NCBI RefSeq assembly: GCF_021272385.1
Contig: NZ_JAJSDZ010000010.1
Coordinates: forward strand, 62,001-126,000
Length of the DNA stretch: 64,000 nucleotides
Direction: 5' to 3'
Source: Vibrio salinus
GTDB lineage: Bacteria > Pseudomonadota > Gammaproteobacteria > Enterobacterales > Vibrionaceae
Under the pieces are notes generated by a model. That model saw only the letters and a list, made by a program, of their open reading frames with translations, was not told the DNA's origin and did no database searches. The first letter of the stretch is position 1. The number at the start of each line of letters is the position of its first letter. Shown in pieces: positions 16,718 through 25,868 of this stretch. The position numbers and the translations under genes are program-made.

Positions 16718-17314
16718 TTATTTTATTGCCACACCCATCATGGCAGATTTATAGCCTTTAGGTGTACGGACCCGGAAAGCGTGTGACATTTTCACACTTG
16801 CAAATCCAGCCTGAATCAATTCGTCCTGCATTTGGATAGTACTGACACCTTCAGTCCGGTCTTCATCATCATTAATCCAGTCCCAATGAACAAACACGCC
16901 ATCTTTATCCATCAAAGAATAAATCACTTCCATGGCTTCAGAAATATTTTCAAGATAACCGAAAACAGAACTGGCAACGATAACATCAAATTGTTTACGA
17001 AATGCGGGATGCTGCGCGACAAGCCCACGGGTTAGCAAATCCACAACTGGTTCAACATTCCTTAACCCTTTTTTATCCAGCTCTTCAATCATTAATTCAG
17101 AACTGTCCAGAGCAACAACTGACTTTGCATTCATTGCAACGAACTCTGTCATTAACCCGGTTCCACATCCCATATCAAGAATGTGCTTACCTTCCGTACT
17201 GACTGTCTTTTCGAGTAATGCATGTGCACTTTCAACAAACTCGATGTTCACATCATCGTTTTCCCACTGTGCTGCTAGAGCATCCCAATCTTTTGCCACG
17301 GTGGCCTCCATCAT
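16718..17314 (-). CDS. SAM-dependent class I methyltransferase
   Basis: About 198 residues. SAM-binding motif I is ILDMGCGTGLMTEF (about 45-58), followed by VVALDSSELMIEEL (motif II) and FDVIVASSVFGYL (motif IV). No substrate-specific signature is visible. The start is uncertain: ATG 17314 or the next codon, ATG 17311; an upstream TTG at 17359 is also open. Monocistronic, with its own terminator. Confidence 0.82.
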   Translation of the reverse strand: MMEATVAKDWDALAAQWENDDVNIEFVESAHALLEKTVSTEGKHILDMGCGTGLMTEFVAMNAKSVVALDSSELMIEELDKKGLRNVEPVVDLLTRGLVAQHPAFRKQFDVIVASSVFGYLENISEAMEVIYSLMDKDGVFVHWDWINDDEDRTEGVSTIQMQDELIQAGFASVKMSHAFRVRTPKGYKSAMMGVAIK

Positions 17315-17532
17315 GCTTCTACTTTTAATATGAGGGAACGAATACAGAGAATAAACCAAAAATAGGTATACTTCATAGAGTTATATCAAGAACATAGTCC
17401 AGAAACATTATATACACCGCAACCAGAAATCATCGTTAACGTCGCACACATCACAAATCTGTAATATGCAATTTCACATATACATTTTAAGTCTCATTTT
17501 CTCTATAACATAAATGATGGTGTTCAAAGAAA

Positions 17533-17575
17533 TTGTATCAAAAACAAAGCCACGTAATGATACAATAATGTTACG
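17533..17575. promoter_or_regulatory. Overlapping dyads upstream of the thioesterase gene
   Basis: TTGTATCA (17533-17540) pairs with TGATACAA (17558-17565), and CGTAA (17553-17557) pairs with TTACG (17571-17575), followed by six T. The first could be an operator or an alternative RNA stem; the second could be a weak terminator. Otherwise the 17315-17663 stretch shows nothing but AT-rich DNA. Confidence 0.3.
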
Positions 17576-17663
17576 TTTTTTAAATTAATAAATTATTCAT
17601 ATTTCTAGAATATTTCACCAATTGCACTACTTTTAAGGTATAAGAGAAATTTTGAGTATATCT

Positions 17664-18149
17664 ATGACAAATAAAAAAAGAGATTTAACACTTCGCTTTT
17701 TGGCGGAACCTGGTGATGTTAACTTTGGCGGTAAAGTTCATGGCGGAGCAGTCATGAAATGGATCGATCTGGCGGCTTACGCCAATGCTGCAGCCTGGAG
17801 TGGAAAATATTGCATCACCGCCTATGCCGGTGGAATTCGCTTTGTGGCCCCGATTCTGGTTGGAAATCTGGTCGAAGTAAATGCCAAAATTATTTATACG
17901 GGGAAAACATCAATGCACGTCGCAATTGATGTGGTTGCCAGTGATCCCAAAAAACTCGAAAGCCAGTTCACAACTCACTGTATTGTCATCATGGTTGCCG
18001 TTGATGAAAATGGAAAACCAACAGAAGTTCCTAAATGGATTCCTGAGGAAGAGGAAGATATTGAACTTGAAAAGTCAGCAATCAAACTGATGAACATGAG
18101 AAAAGAAATCGGTGAAGAGATGCAGGCACAGGTAAAATATCTGTTTTAA
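17664..18149 (+). CDS. Acyl-CoA thioesterase, hotdog fold
   Basis: 161 residues. Hydrolyses acyl-CoA to the free acid and CoA. Hotdog signatures: DVNFGGKVHGGAVMKWID near 20-37, with the catalytic Asp in WIDLAAY, then GGIRFVAPILVGNLVEV. It resembles the YciA/BACH type. Start ATG 17664; a TTG at 17652 with AGAGAA ahead is an alternative adding four residues. The C-terminus is charged (PEEEEDIELEKS) and helical. Confidence 0.9.
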   Translation: MTNKKRDLTLRFLAEPGDVNFGGKVHGGAVMKWIDLAAYANAAAWSGKYCITAYAGGIRFVAPILVGNLVEVNAKIIYTGKTSMHVAIDVVASDPKKLESQFTTHCIVIMVAVDENGKPTEVPKWIPEEEEDIELEKSAIKLMNMRKEIGEEMQAQVKYLF

Positions 18150-18241
18150 AATAAGTTTTCGTCAGGCTGTCATATTAGCTTCATGATTATCCTTTTTAAT
18201 GTTGTGTGATTTTAAGAGAAGGTGATCCGGAGACAACCAAA

Positions 18242-18487
18242 TTGAGCAGCTTAAGTGTGACGCTGAGTCACTCTACGATCGAAAACACAAAGTCCGTTGA
18301 ATATCAATGGGTTCGTTCTCTTTACGTCAGTGGTTACAACGACGAGCAAATCAATCATTATATTCAGCAATGTTTCGGCGGCGATGACATTTTTGCCAAT
18401 TTATTCCGGAAAGTCGCTCTGAACCAGGAAAGCCTTTACGTTCTCCTGCAGTATATCGGACATGCACCTTCCTGCCGGGAGCTCTGA
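18242..18487 (+). CDS. Small hypothetical protein
   Basis: 81 residues, no family recognised and no membrane span. Predicted mixed helical (WVRSLYVSGYNDEQINHYIQ). The likely start is TTG 18242, with GGAG 9 bases ahead; GTG 18206 is open too but lacks a ribosome site. Stands alone 90 bases after the thioesterase gene and may be on its transcript. Confidence 0.5.
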   Translation: MSSLSVTLSHSTIENTKSVEYQWVRSLYVSGYNDEQINHYIQQCFGGDDIFANLFRKVALNQESLYVLLQYIGHAPSCREL

Positions 18488-18549
18488 TCCTCATCCATTT
18501 TTTTCAATAAAATAAGCCATTTATTCTTATCCCTTCCTCAGATTAATCA

Positions 18550-18596
18550 TATACCCAAACGACCTGAATCATGCATCTTCAGGTCGTTTGGGTATA
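18550..18596. repeat. Intergenic inverted repeat, copy 2 (perfect)
   Basis: TATACCCAAACGACCTGAA and its exact complement flank a 9-base loop containing ATGCAT. The arms match copy 1 at 475-523 with few differences. A stem this long can end transcription, but no T run follows on either side. It separates the small ORF from speG. Confidence 0.85.
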
Positions 18597-18665
18597 TAAT
18601 CTCCTATATCGTCAGATCATTCCTGATGATCGGTATTCCCGGATATAAAAACCAAGGCTGGACAC

Positions 18666-19205
18666 ATGAAAGAAGTACTGAAACTCAGGGCATTAGAAAG
18701 AGAAGACTTACGGTTTATTCACAACTTAAACAATAACCGGAATGTAATGACATACTGGTTTGAAGAGCCCTATGAATCTTTTGATGAACTGGAAGAACTT
18801 TACAACAAACACATTCACGATAACGCAGAACGACGCTTTGTGATTGAGAATTCAACCCAACAGCTGATTGGGTTAGTCGAACTGATTGAAATCAACTACA
18901 TTCACCGCAGTGCAGAATTTCAGATTATCGTCGCTCCAGATTATCAGGGGCAGGGATTTGCAACGAAGATCCTGAATAAAGCACTGGATTATTCCTTTAC
19001 CATATTAAATCTGCACAAAGTCTATCTGCACGTCGCTATAGAAAACGGAGTTGCTGTCCATATTTATGAAAAAGCCGGATTTATTGAAGAAGGTCATTTA
19101 GTGGAAGAGTTTTTCATTAACGGACGCTATCAGGATGTAAAACGCATGTATATGCTTCAGAATACTTATCTTTCTAAACATGGCCTAAAGAAACTAAACG
19201 GATAA
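18666..19205 (+). CDS. speG: Spermidine N1-acetyltransferase SpeG
   Basis: 179 residues. Acetylates spermidine and spermine with acetyl-CoA to detoxify excess polyamine. Very close to Vibrio SpeG as I remember it: [20 protein letters not shown] at the N-terminus, then [20 protein letters not shown] (allosteric polyamine loop) and [20 protein letters not shown]. The acetyl-CoA loop is near 98-103 (YQGQGFA). The last 12 residues ([11 protein letters not shown]) extend a little beyond the family. Monocistronic. Confidence 0.95.
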   Translation: MKEVLKLRALEREDLRFIHNLNNNRNVMTYWFEEPYESFDELEELYNKHIHDNAERRFVIENSTQQLIGLVELIEINYIHRSAEFQIIVAPDYQGQGFATKILNKALDYSFTILNLHKVYLHVAIENGVAVHIYEKAGFIEEGHLVEEFFINGRYQDVKRMYMLQNTYLSKHGLKKLNG

Positions 19206-19241
19206 ATGACCAAAGTCCAACCAGCCGGCAACTGAATTGAA

Positions 19242-19520
19242 TTAAGTACGGTAGAGCACTTTAACAATATGCCATCCAAACTTAGTTTTTACCAAAGTGG
19301 GCTTGAGTACTTCACCGGAAAAACAAACTCTGTCAAATGCGGGAACCATTTGCCCTTTACGAAACTCACCGAGATCCCCGCCCTTTTTCCCAGATGGACA
19401 TAATGAGTACTTCCGGGCCAGTGTCTGAAACTTCGCGCCTTTACCAAGCTGTTTTAACAAATCTTCTGCCTGACTCTTGTGCTTAACAAGAATGTGCAAT
19501 GCTGCTGCCGTTCTGGCCAT
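19242..19520 (-). CDS. ppiC: Peptidyl-prolyl cis-trans isomerase C (parvulin)
   Basis: 92 residues. Cytoplasmic parvulin. Nearly collinear with E. coli Ppi[41 protein letters not shown] and [11 protein letters not shown]. The start is ATG 19520, the second of two adjacent ATGs, as in PpiC; GAGAAG lies upstream. Confidence 0.94.
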   Translation of the reverse strand: MARTAAALHILVKHKSQAEDLLKQLGKGAKFQTLARKYSLCPSGKKGGDLGEFRKGQMVPAFDRVCFSGEVLKPTLVKTKFGWHIVKVLYRT

Positions 19521-19788
19521 CATATTCTTCTCAAAAACTAAACGCAGTGGAGTTTAATCAATCGTCGGAAAGATGTCACGATGAATGATTAAAAGGTTAA
19601 CCCTCTCTTTTATGAATAACTGCATTATTTAATGTCTATCTCCTTGTTACACTGCCTTTTTCTGAATAAACTTTGACAAGAATTATTGATAAAGTGCCCA
19701 ACAAATAGATAATTACTTAAATAGATAGTTGAATAGCAGCTATGTTAGTTTAGTATTTATAGTAAGCACATTTATAAGAATTTACGTT

Positions 19789-20706
19789 ATGGCAAAAGTC
19801 GCGAGTAAAGCAAATCAATCTCAGGGTATGTTGATGTTCACTCTCAATATGCAAAAGCAATTATTTGCAATCGGCACACTGAAAATTCGCGAAATCGTCT
19901 CTTTCATGCCGATGACCCAGATTCCCTATTCTCATCAGAATGTAATTGGGACAGTCACAATACGCGACCTTACTGTTCCGGTTATCGATATGGCCGCAGC
20001 AATTGGCTTTCGACCAATTGAAAAAGAAGAATATGACCACTGTTTTCTGATCGTTACCGATTGTCTCCGGACCGTCGTCGCCTTTATGGTGCGCACCATT
20101 GAAAAAATCATTGAATGTGACTGGCGCTCTATTGAGTCGGCCCCTGAAACTGCGGGCTCAAACATTTTTGTTACCGGAATCACCCGTTATGAAGAAAAAA
20201 TAGTCCAAATGCTGGACGTTGAGCTGCTTCTTTCTAAAATCTATCCTCAGTACGAGTCCACAAAAGTCCCAATGCTAACGGATGTTGAAAGGGAACGCCT
20301 GAGATCATTCAATATATTGCTTGTTGACGACTCAACCATCGCCAGAAAGCAACTCTCGGACGCACTTGATCGTATAAACATCTCATATAACATCTGCAAA
20401 AATGGTCTCGAGGCCTTGGAGTATATGAAATCAAGGGCAGAACAGAATAACCCGATTGATATTCTCGTCAGTGATATTGAAATGCCAGGGCTGGATGGTT
20501 ACGAGCTGGCTTTCGAAGTTCAGAATGACGCTCAGCTTAGCCACTGTTACACTATTCTTCATACATCATTATCCAGTGAAATTTGTGTAGACAGAGCAAG
20601 GCAGGTTGGAGCTCAGGAGGCATTGGAAAAGTTCAATGCTACCGAACTGATCGTTGCCATGCTGAAAGGGGCGAAAGCTCTTGAGAAAAAAGCACTGAAC
20701 AGTTAA
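19789..20706 (+). CDS. cheV: Chemotaxis coupling protein CheV (CheW-REC)
   Basis: 305 residues. An N-terminal CheW domain (about 10-160; FTLNMQKQLFAIGTLKIREI) couples receptors to CheA, and a C-terminal receiver domain (about 180-300) is phosphorylated by CheA for adaptation. The receiver has the acidic pair LLVDDSTIARKQ, phospho-Asp in LVSDIEMPGLDGYEL and Lys in EALEKFN. I chose ATG 19789; 20 extra codons upstream are open but hydrophobic and not part of the family. Convergent with a diguanylate cyclase gene. Confidence 0.93.
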   Translation: MAKVASKANQSQGMLMFTLNMQKQLFAIGTLKIREIVSFMPMTQIPYSHQNVIGTVTIRDLTVPVIDMAAAIGFRPIEKEEYDHCFLIVTDCLRTVVAFMVRTIEKIIECDWRSIESAPETAGSNIFVTGITRYEEKIVQMLDVELLLSKIYPQYESTKVPMLTDVERERLRSFNILLVDDSTIARKQLSDALDRINISYNICKNGLEALEYMKSRAEQNNPIDILVSDIEMPGLDGYELAFEVQNDAQLSHCYTILHTSLSSEICVDRARQVGAQEALEKFNATELIVAMLKGAKALEKKALNS

Positions 20707-20708
20707 AA

Positions 20709-20729
20709 ATCAGGGACTGTTGCCCTGAT
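20709..20729. terminator. Hairpin between cheV and the GGDEF gene
   Basis: ATCAGGG, a 7-base loop, CCCTGAT, between convergent genes; a possible bidirectional terminator without a strong T run. Confidence 0.55.
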
Positions 20730-20734
20730 GCTAA

Positions 20735-22093
20735 TTAATCTCTTTGTTTTTTTTCGCTATACATCCGGGCATCGGCTTGAAGAATCATATCCTCATAGTC
20801 AGTAAATTCACTGGAATACAATGAAAAGCCAATGCTTGCAGATACATTAAGCTGTGAATTATCAACGATCAACGTCTCACCACATAAATGATTCCGGACA
20901 GTTTCGATTTTTTGTCGTACTTCAGCCTCAGAATGAACGTTCAATACGATAATTAAAAATTCATCGCCCCCAATCCGGGCAACAAAATCATCCGGTTTCA
21001 CAGAATGAACAATATGCTTAGCGGTCTGTTGTAAAACACTGTCACCGGCATGGTGCCCATACTGATCGTTTATCTGTTTAAAATTATTCAAATCCACATT
21101 AATCAAAGCAAAAAACGTTTTTCTCCTATCTTTCAGCTGATTCTTAGTGAAAATTCTGTCTAATGTTTGCATGAAATAACGTCGGTTTGGTAACTGCGTC
21201 AGTTCATCATATAAAGAAGCACGACGGGCCATTTGATAGAGGTAGTACATAACCGTAATGACCAGCATCAATATCAGAAGGATCGGATACCCAACCAATC
21301 TTACACTGTTTGCTTTGATCCAGTTGGAAAATCCAAGTTCTTCCGGTTTGGCAGACAAAGCAACAACCCAGCTACCATAAGGAAAATAAACCGATTCCTG
21401 AGCTAAAGGAGTGGAAAATGTTGACACTTCACCGACAAAAACATCACCGGCCGCACCCTTGCTGTTTTTACCCCGGATAGAAACATCATATTCTTTCTTC
21501 AGACGCTCAAGTCCGGTTTCTCGAAATAATTTTTGAATATCCAATACGGCACTAATCACCCCCCAATAAAACTGATTATCAGGCGGATCAAGAAACACCG
21601 GATAACGGGCAACCAAACCAACACCTCCCTGAATCAGATCAACCGGTCCGGCAAGGTACACTTTCTTTATATCTCTGGCTTTCTTGACCGTAATCCATTG
21701 CTCGGGTATTTGCCGAAAATTCACACCAATGACTTTTTTGTTAGGTTCATACGGATAAACATATTGGATAATATCATTCGGAGCCAAAGCCAGTGACCGG
21801 ATATCTCTGGACTGAGACATAATATCTCTGGCCACAGAGTCCCAGTTTTTTTCAATCGGCGATGTATTTACCGTCGTCAGGGTTGCCAGGGTTTTGGCCA
21901 CATAAATATCGGAGAGAATACGAGCTTCAAGCTTATAACGAAAGGACGACAAACGTTCATTCGCTTTTTGTTGTTTTGCCTGAATCATCGAAGTCTGGTG
22001 ACGGTTAGATAATACTTCAATAGAAATAGTACTAATTATCACAATAACTGAGAGCAATGAGATAAATAAACAAGAGTTAAACTTTCTATTCAT
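20735..22093 (-). CDS. Membrane diguanylate cyclase with periplasmic sensor
   Basis: 452 residues. Makes c-di-GMP from two GTP. Membrane spans near 8-28 and 270-292 (VGYPILLILMLVITVMYYLY) enclose a periplasmic domain of about 240 residues, probably Cache-like. The C-terminal GGDEF domain has an intact catalytic motif (RIGGDEFLIIV, about 376) and a GTP-binding NVDLNNFKQINDQYGH segment. I see no RxxD inhibitory site five residues ahead of GGDEF. The ATG at 22093 begins the first span. Convergent with cheV. Confidence 0.9.
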   Translation of the reverse strand: MNRKFNSCLFISLLSVIVIISTISIEVLSNRHQTSMIQAKQQKANERLSSFRYKLEARILSDIYVAKTLATLTTVNTSPIEKNWDSVARDIMSQSRDIRSLALAPNDIIQYVYPYEPNKKVIGVNFRQIPEQWITVKKARDIKKVYLAGPVDLIQGGVGLVARYPVFLDPPDNQFYWGVISAVLDIQKLFRETGLERLKKEYDVSIRGKNSKGAAGDVFVGEVSTFSTPLAQESVYFPYGSWVVALSAKPEELGFSNWIKANSVRLVGYPILLILMLVITVMYYLYQMARRASLYDELTQLPNRRYFMQTLDRIFTKNQLKDRRKTFFALINVDLNNFKQINDQYGHHAGDSVLQQTAKHIVHSVKPDDFVARIGGDEFLIIVLNVHSEAEVRQKIETVRNHLCGETLIVDNSQLNVSASIGFSLYSSEFTDYEDMILQADARMYSEKKQRD

Positions 22094-22330
22094 GTAAATA
22101 ATTCGTCACTAAGAACAATCAAAAGATCGGTGGTTTAATTAAGCATTATCACATACTGGTTCTATATTACAAAGATCTGTTTATCTTGACTCACTTCTCA
22201 TCCTTTTATTATCTATTGCTCCCATTTTTTAATAATTTACATAAAACTATTACCTCGAACTAACATTTCGGCAGTATAATAATCTACTGTTAAATAACAA
22301 TTATTTTCTTAGAGGTTAGAATCAAGCCAG

Positions 22331-23440
22331 ATGAAAAAAGGACTATTATTAGGGTTTCTCGTTCTTCCTTTGCTGGTGTCTGCAAATGAGATAAGCGCAC
22401 CAGAGTCACCAACACAGATAGTTCATTCTCAAAAAAACAATCAATATACTGAAATTTCATCAGAGATTTTGTCTAACTACCAAAATCATTACTTATCACT
22501 AGATACGTACTCTCAGGGACATTTCTCACTTCGTTTATATCGACAAACATTAGACCCGATCTATAAAAATGGAATCGCTGTCGATTTATATCGTATTGCC
22601 AATAAATTAAATTATTTTGCTAATGATATTAATACCCCTGAAAAGATTTTCCTGTATTCTCAAAAACATTTAGCAAATTATAAACAGAAACAAAGTATTC
22701 GTTCACATATCCGGTATGAAACAACTAAGAACCGACCTGAATATTTCTATTTAGGTCTGAATTTAATTAGCGCAATGGCAAGAGCCAATGAATATGGTCT
22801 TAAATCGGCTCAAGACAGTAAATTACGCGCTATTTTAGATAGCTATGATTTTTCTAAATACGTAACTGATAAAAAAATGATTCGTGCCTGGGCGGCTCAA
22901 CTGGCGAATCAGGTATATTGGCTGAAACAATTAAATCAGGCTGATTATATCAAAGAGTTTACCAATGCATTTAAGGCGGCTTATCCTGATAGGGATGATA
23001 AAAATTTAAACCGACAACAATATGAAAACAAACTATATGGCTTAACTCATATTATTCTGGCCGACTCGATGTATTACCAGACACTGGTATCTGAACGTAA
23101 ACATCAATGGATATATACTTATTTCCGTAACAACATCAATACTATTTTACTAAGGGCTAAGCCTGACATATTAGCTGAAGTTGGTGTCTGCTTTATGCTG
23201 GCAAATAAACCCAACGATCCAGTTGTAGCCCAGCTAAAACAAGCTCTGGTTAAAAAATACGACAGCAACGCAAAAATGATACCATCCGTAAACGGAAGTA
23301 ATGATCTGGAAAATGGTGAACACCGAAATACGTTAGCCATTATGTTTTTAAACTGGCAAGGCCCGCATATGGCTCCAACCGCTGATAAACAATCTGATAT
23401 GGTGGACTCTCTGCCTTATGGATTAATTGCCAAAAACTAG
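22331..23440 (+). CDS. Exported protein of unknown function (possibly DUF3541)
   Basis: 369 residues. Signal peptide 1-18 (LLLGFLVLPLLVSA, then NEISA). The body is mainly helical and rich in Tyr, Asn and Lys (for example YLGLNLISAMARANEYGLKS, HIILADSMYYQTLV). No catalytic motif is recognised. The length and style recall the Vibrio DUF3541 proteins, but I cannot confirm that. The start ATG 22331 is preceded by GAGGTTAGAATCAAGCC. Monocistronic; the 3' end meets a convergent small gene with a 4-base overlap. Confidence 0.6.
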   Translation: MKKGLLLGFLVLPLLVSANEISAPESPTQIVHSQKNNQYTEISSEILSNYQNHYLSLDTYSQGHFSLRLYRQTLDPIYKNGIAVDLYRIANKLNYFANDINTPEKIFLYSQKHLANYKQKQSIRSHIRYETTKNRPEYFYLGLNLISAMARANEYGLKSAQDSKLRAILDSYDFSKYVTDKKMIRAWAAQLANQVYWLKQLNQADYIKEFTNAFKAAYPDRDDKNLNRQQYENKLYGLTHIILADSMYYQTLVSERKHQWIYTYFRNNINTILLRAKPDILAEVGVCFMLANKPNDPVVAQLKQALVKKYDSNAKMIPSVNGSNDLENGEHRNTLAIMFLNWQGPHMAPTADKQSDMVDSLPYGLIAKN

Positions 23441-23763
23441 CTAAACAACGCCATGATTGCCATGCTTAGTATTACCAGGCTAACTGCTAAGCTGGCATAT
23501 GCGTATTTTTTACTTCTTCTTTTTTTCTTATGTAACTTCGCCTGCTCAATCTGTTTATGAACAAATTCTTCTTCTTTGATCTCAATAGACTCTTCTAATG
23601 CTTCCTCCGTCGCCGTAATATGCTCATTCAAAGCATCGTGCTCGTCTTTCTCGTGCTGAGCCTTATTTGCCACCCTGGTAAAACGATGTATCTGATCGAG
23701 TGTCAGATCATCCTTTGGATCATAACCTTTTCCTTGTTTATCGTGTTTGGGGACGACTGCCAT
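23437..23763 (-). CDS. Small tail-anchored hypothetical protein
   Basis: 108 residues, no family recognised. A hydrophilic and acidic region with coiled-coil tendency (residues 30-75, EEALEESIEIKEEEFVHKQ), a basic patch (KKKRRSKK, about 79-86), then one C-terminal span (YASLAVSLVILSMAIMALFS). That layout is a tail-anchored inner-membrane protein with its bulk in the cytoplasm. ATG 23763 has GGGAGG upstream. Confidence 0.6.
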   Translation of the reverse strand: MAVVPKHDKQGKGYDPKDDLTLDQIHRFTRVANKAQHEKDEHDALNEHITATEEALEESIEIKEEEFVHKQIEQAKLHKKKRRSKKYAYASLAVSLVILSMAIMALFS

Positions 23764-23975
23764 ATAACCTCCCGAAACATACTCATATATGTTAATTATA
23801 TACTCATATCAATAAATGTGTCTGAGTTACATAAAAAGTGAAATATCAGACTTATTCAAATTTATTGACAATGAGGACCAAATTGCTCTCCTGACAGTGA
23901 CAACCGGAGATCGATATACTGCCTGCGTAACCTGAAGTAACTCTGAAACAAACAAGCTATATAGGGAGAGGCATT

Positions 23976-24827
23976 ATGTCTTTTCAAACGACTGTTAAAA
24001 AAATCATTCCAACTCAGCCAACCTCCGATGGCGATGGTGTTAAAATCCGCCGTATTGCTGTCTTTAATGATAATGCCTTTTCACCATTTTTAATGTTAGA
24101 TGAATTAAAATCTGACGATAATTCTGACTATATCGGTGGTTTTCCTCCGCACCCTCACCGGGGAATAGAAACGCTTACTTATATGATCAGTGGCCATTTT
24201 CAGCACAGAGATCACCTGGGAAACCAGGGAGAACTCAGAGACGGGGGAGCCCAATGGATGTCGGCAGGGAAAGGTATTATCCACAGCGAAATGCCAATAA
24301 TGAAAGCCGGACAACTACTTGGGTTCCAGATTTGGATTAATCAACCGGCAGCCAGTAAACTATCACCAGCTCAATATCAGGACTTTCAATCTGAAACTAT
24401 TCCTGTTCTTTCAACAGAAACAGGCGTCAGGCTTAAAGTTATTTCAGGATCTGTGGGCATTGAAAATGAGTGGATAGAAGGCCCTTTACAACAAACCAGT
24501 ATCAATTACGATGTAGCTGATTTAATGCTCGCTGATTATCAGTCAGTAACTATCAACCTTCATGCTGACCATCAACATTTCTTGTATGTTTATCAGGGAA
24601 CAGTTCAGACTGACGAACAACATATCGGGGCGGGTTCTGCGGTTTTATTGTCAGAAGGGACTGAGCTAAAAATACAGGCAGAAAAAACATCGGGGGTATT
24701 AATACTGTCCGGCAAACCCATCCATGAACCGGTTGTACATTATGGTCCTTTTGTCATGAATAGCTTACAGGAAATTGAACAGGCCATTGATGATTTTAAC
24801 TCAGGAAAATTTGAAACCTACGAGTAA
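23976..24827 (+). CDS. Pirin family protein (bicupin)
   Basis: 283 residues. Two cupin domains. The first holds the metal-binding motif: PHPHRGIETLTYMISG (about 56-71) with His and, further on, HSEMP (about 107-111), as in pirins that bind Fe and degrade or sense small aromatics such as quercetin. ATG 23976 is preceded by GGGAGAGG. A hairpin follows the stop codon. Function in bacteria is poorly defined. Confidence 0.9.
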   Translation: MSFQTTVKKIIPTQPTSDGDGVKIRRIAVFNDNAFSPFLMLDELKSDDNSDYIGGFPPHPHRGIETLTYMISGHFQHRDHLGNQGELRDGGAQWMSAGKGIIHSEMPIMKAGQLLGFQIWINQPAASKLSPAQYQDFQSETIPVLSTETGVRLKVISGSVGIENEWIEGPLQQTSINYDVADLMLADYQSVTINLHADHQHFLYVYQGTVQTDEQHIGAGSAVLLSEGTELKIQAEKTSGVLILSGKPIHEPVVHYGPFVMNSLQEIEQAIDDFNSGKFETYE

Positions 24828-24828
24828 A

Positions 24829-24848
24829 GAGAAGGGGGTACCCTTCTC
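24829..24848 (+). terminator. Hairpin after the pirin gene
   Basis: GAGAAGGG, 4-base loop GGTA, CCCTTCTC, immediately after the stop codon; only A residues follow on this strand, so on the opposite strand (T run) it would also serve the ppnP side. Confidence 0.6.
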
Positions 24849-24894
24849 AAAAACGAAAATGTTTCACAATTTCCGGAAACTTCTGAAGTTGAAG

Positions 24895-25179
24895 TTACTT
24901 AATGTATTCACATAAGTAAGCCGTTGGCTGATCGACTTTCACGTCAAAAGATGACTCACCGGGAACATTAAACGCCTGTCCCTGAGAAAAAATCTGCCAG
25001 TTTTCTGCTCCTGACAACTTTACCGTTAACTGGCCGGAAACCACGGTCATTTTTTCCGAAGCTCCGGTTACAAAGGTAAATTCACCCTTTTCCATGACAC
25101 CGACGGACAATGACTGACCATCCTGCTCAAAGCCAAGAGACTTAACCTGTTCATCAAAATAACGATTTTCTTTAATCAT
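24895..25179 (-). CDS. ppnP: Pyrimidine/purine nucleoside phosphorylase PpnP (YaiE)
   Basis: 94 residues. Small cupin that phosphorolyses nucleosides to base and ribose-1-phosphate. Matches the YaiE type: GVMEKGEFTFVTGASEKMTV, VVSGQLTVKLSGAENW, GQAFNVPGESSFDVKV and YLCEYI at the end. Monocistronic. Confidence 0.93.
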   Translation of the reverse strand: MIKENRYFDEQVKSLGFEQDGQSLSVGVMEKGEFTFVTGASEKMTVVSGQLTVKLSGAENWQIFSQGQAFNVPGESSFDVKVDQPTAYLCEYIK

Positions 25180-25340
25180 TTAACCTTCCGTGTTTACATC
25201 ATAAAACTTCATTTGTCGGAAAATGACTTTTACCTCAAATTAAAATGTTCCTCAAGGATTTGTTCTTCACATCCTAAACTATAATTGTGTAGACTAACTC
25301 TCTTAATCATCCAGACACACGTTGTTAAAGGCTGAATCCT

Positions 25341-25775
25341 TTGAAAATTTTATTTTTTATTTTAGGTCTGCTTGGAGTTTCTCTGGCTGGCTACATGATT
25401 TATGTCAGCTATAGTGCTTATGTAAATCCAAAACAGATTTATGGGACATGGGTAGAACTTAATGTATTGGAAACACGCCAGGATGTTCTGGTATTTAACA
25501 AACAGGGCGTTTACCTGAATGCTCACCTGATTACCACGAATCTTGACTATGACGGTAAGAAAATTAAATTTTCAACGGGCGGTGGAGAAACCATTTATCG
25601 GATTGCCGGAACCCATAAAATGCCTATCTTGAAACGGATTAAACCTTCAAGTCCACAAAAAATGCTGATTCGAAAAGAAGATGAAGCACAGTTTAAACAA
25701 GAGCAATCACGTCAAAAAGGAAAATCGCCCTTGTCTTACGATGATGCAAACGAAAGGTCGCTGTTCAGTAAATGA
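25341..25775 (+). CDS. DUF2850-type membrane-anchored protein
   Basis: 144 residues. One N-terminal span (ILFFILGLLGVSLAGYMIYV), then a beta-rich domain typical of Vibrio DUF2850 proteins: YGTWVELNVLETRQDVLVF, GVYLNAHLITTNLDYDGKK and RIAGTHKMP. The start codon is TTG (25341), since no in-frame ATG precedes the span. Function unknown. Confidence 0.75.
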   Translation: MKILFFILGLLGVSLAGYMIYVSYSAYVNPKQIYGTWVELNVLETRQDVLVFNKQGVYLNAHLITTNLDYDGKKIKFSTGGGETIYRIAGTHKMPILKRIKPSSPQKMLIRKEDEAQFKQEQSRQKGKSPLSYDDANERSLFSK

Positions 25776-25868
25776 CTTTGTTTTTATAAATTATTTAAAT
25801 GTTGTTGACCTGTAAGATAACATTACTGTTAACTTCTATACGCCTTAAAAAATGACGGTTTAAAATTT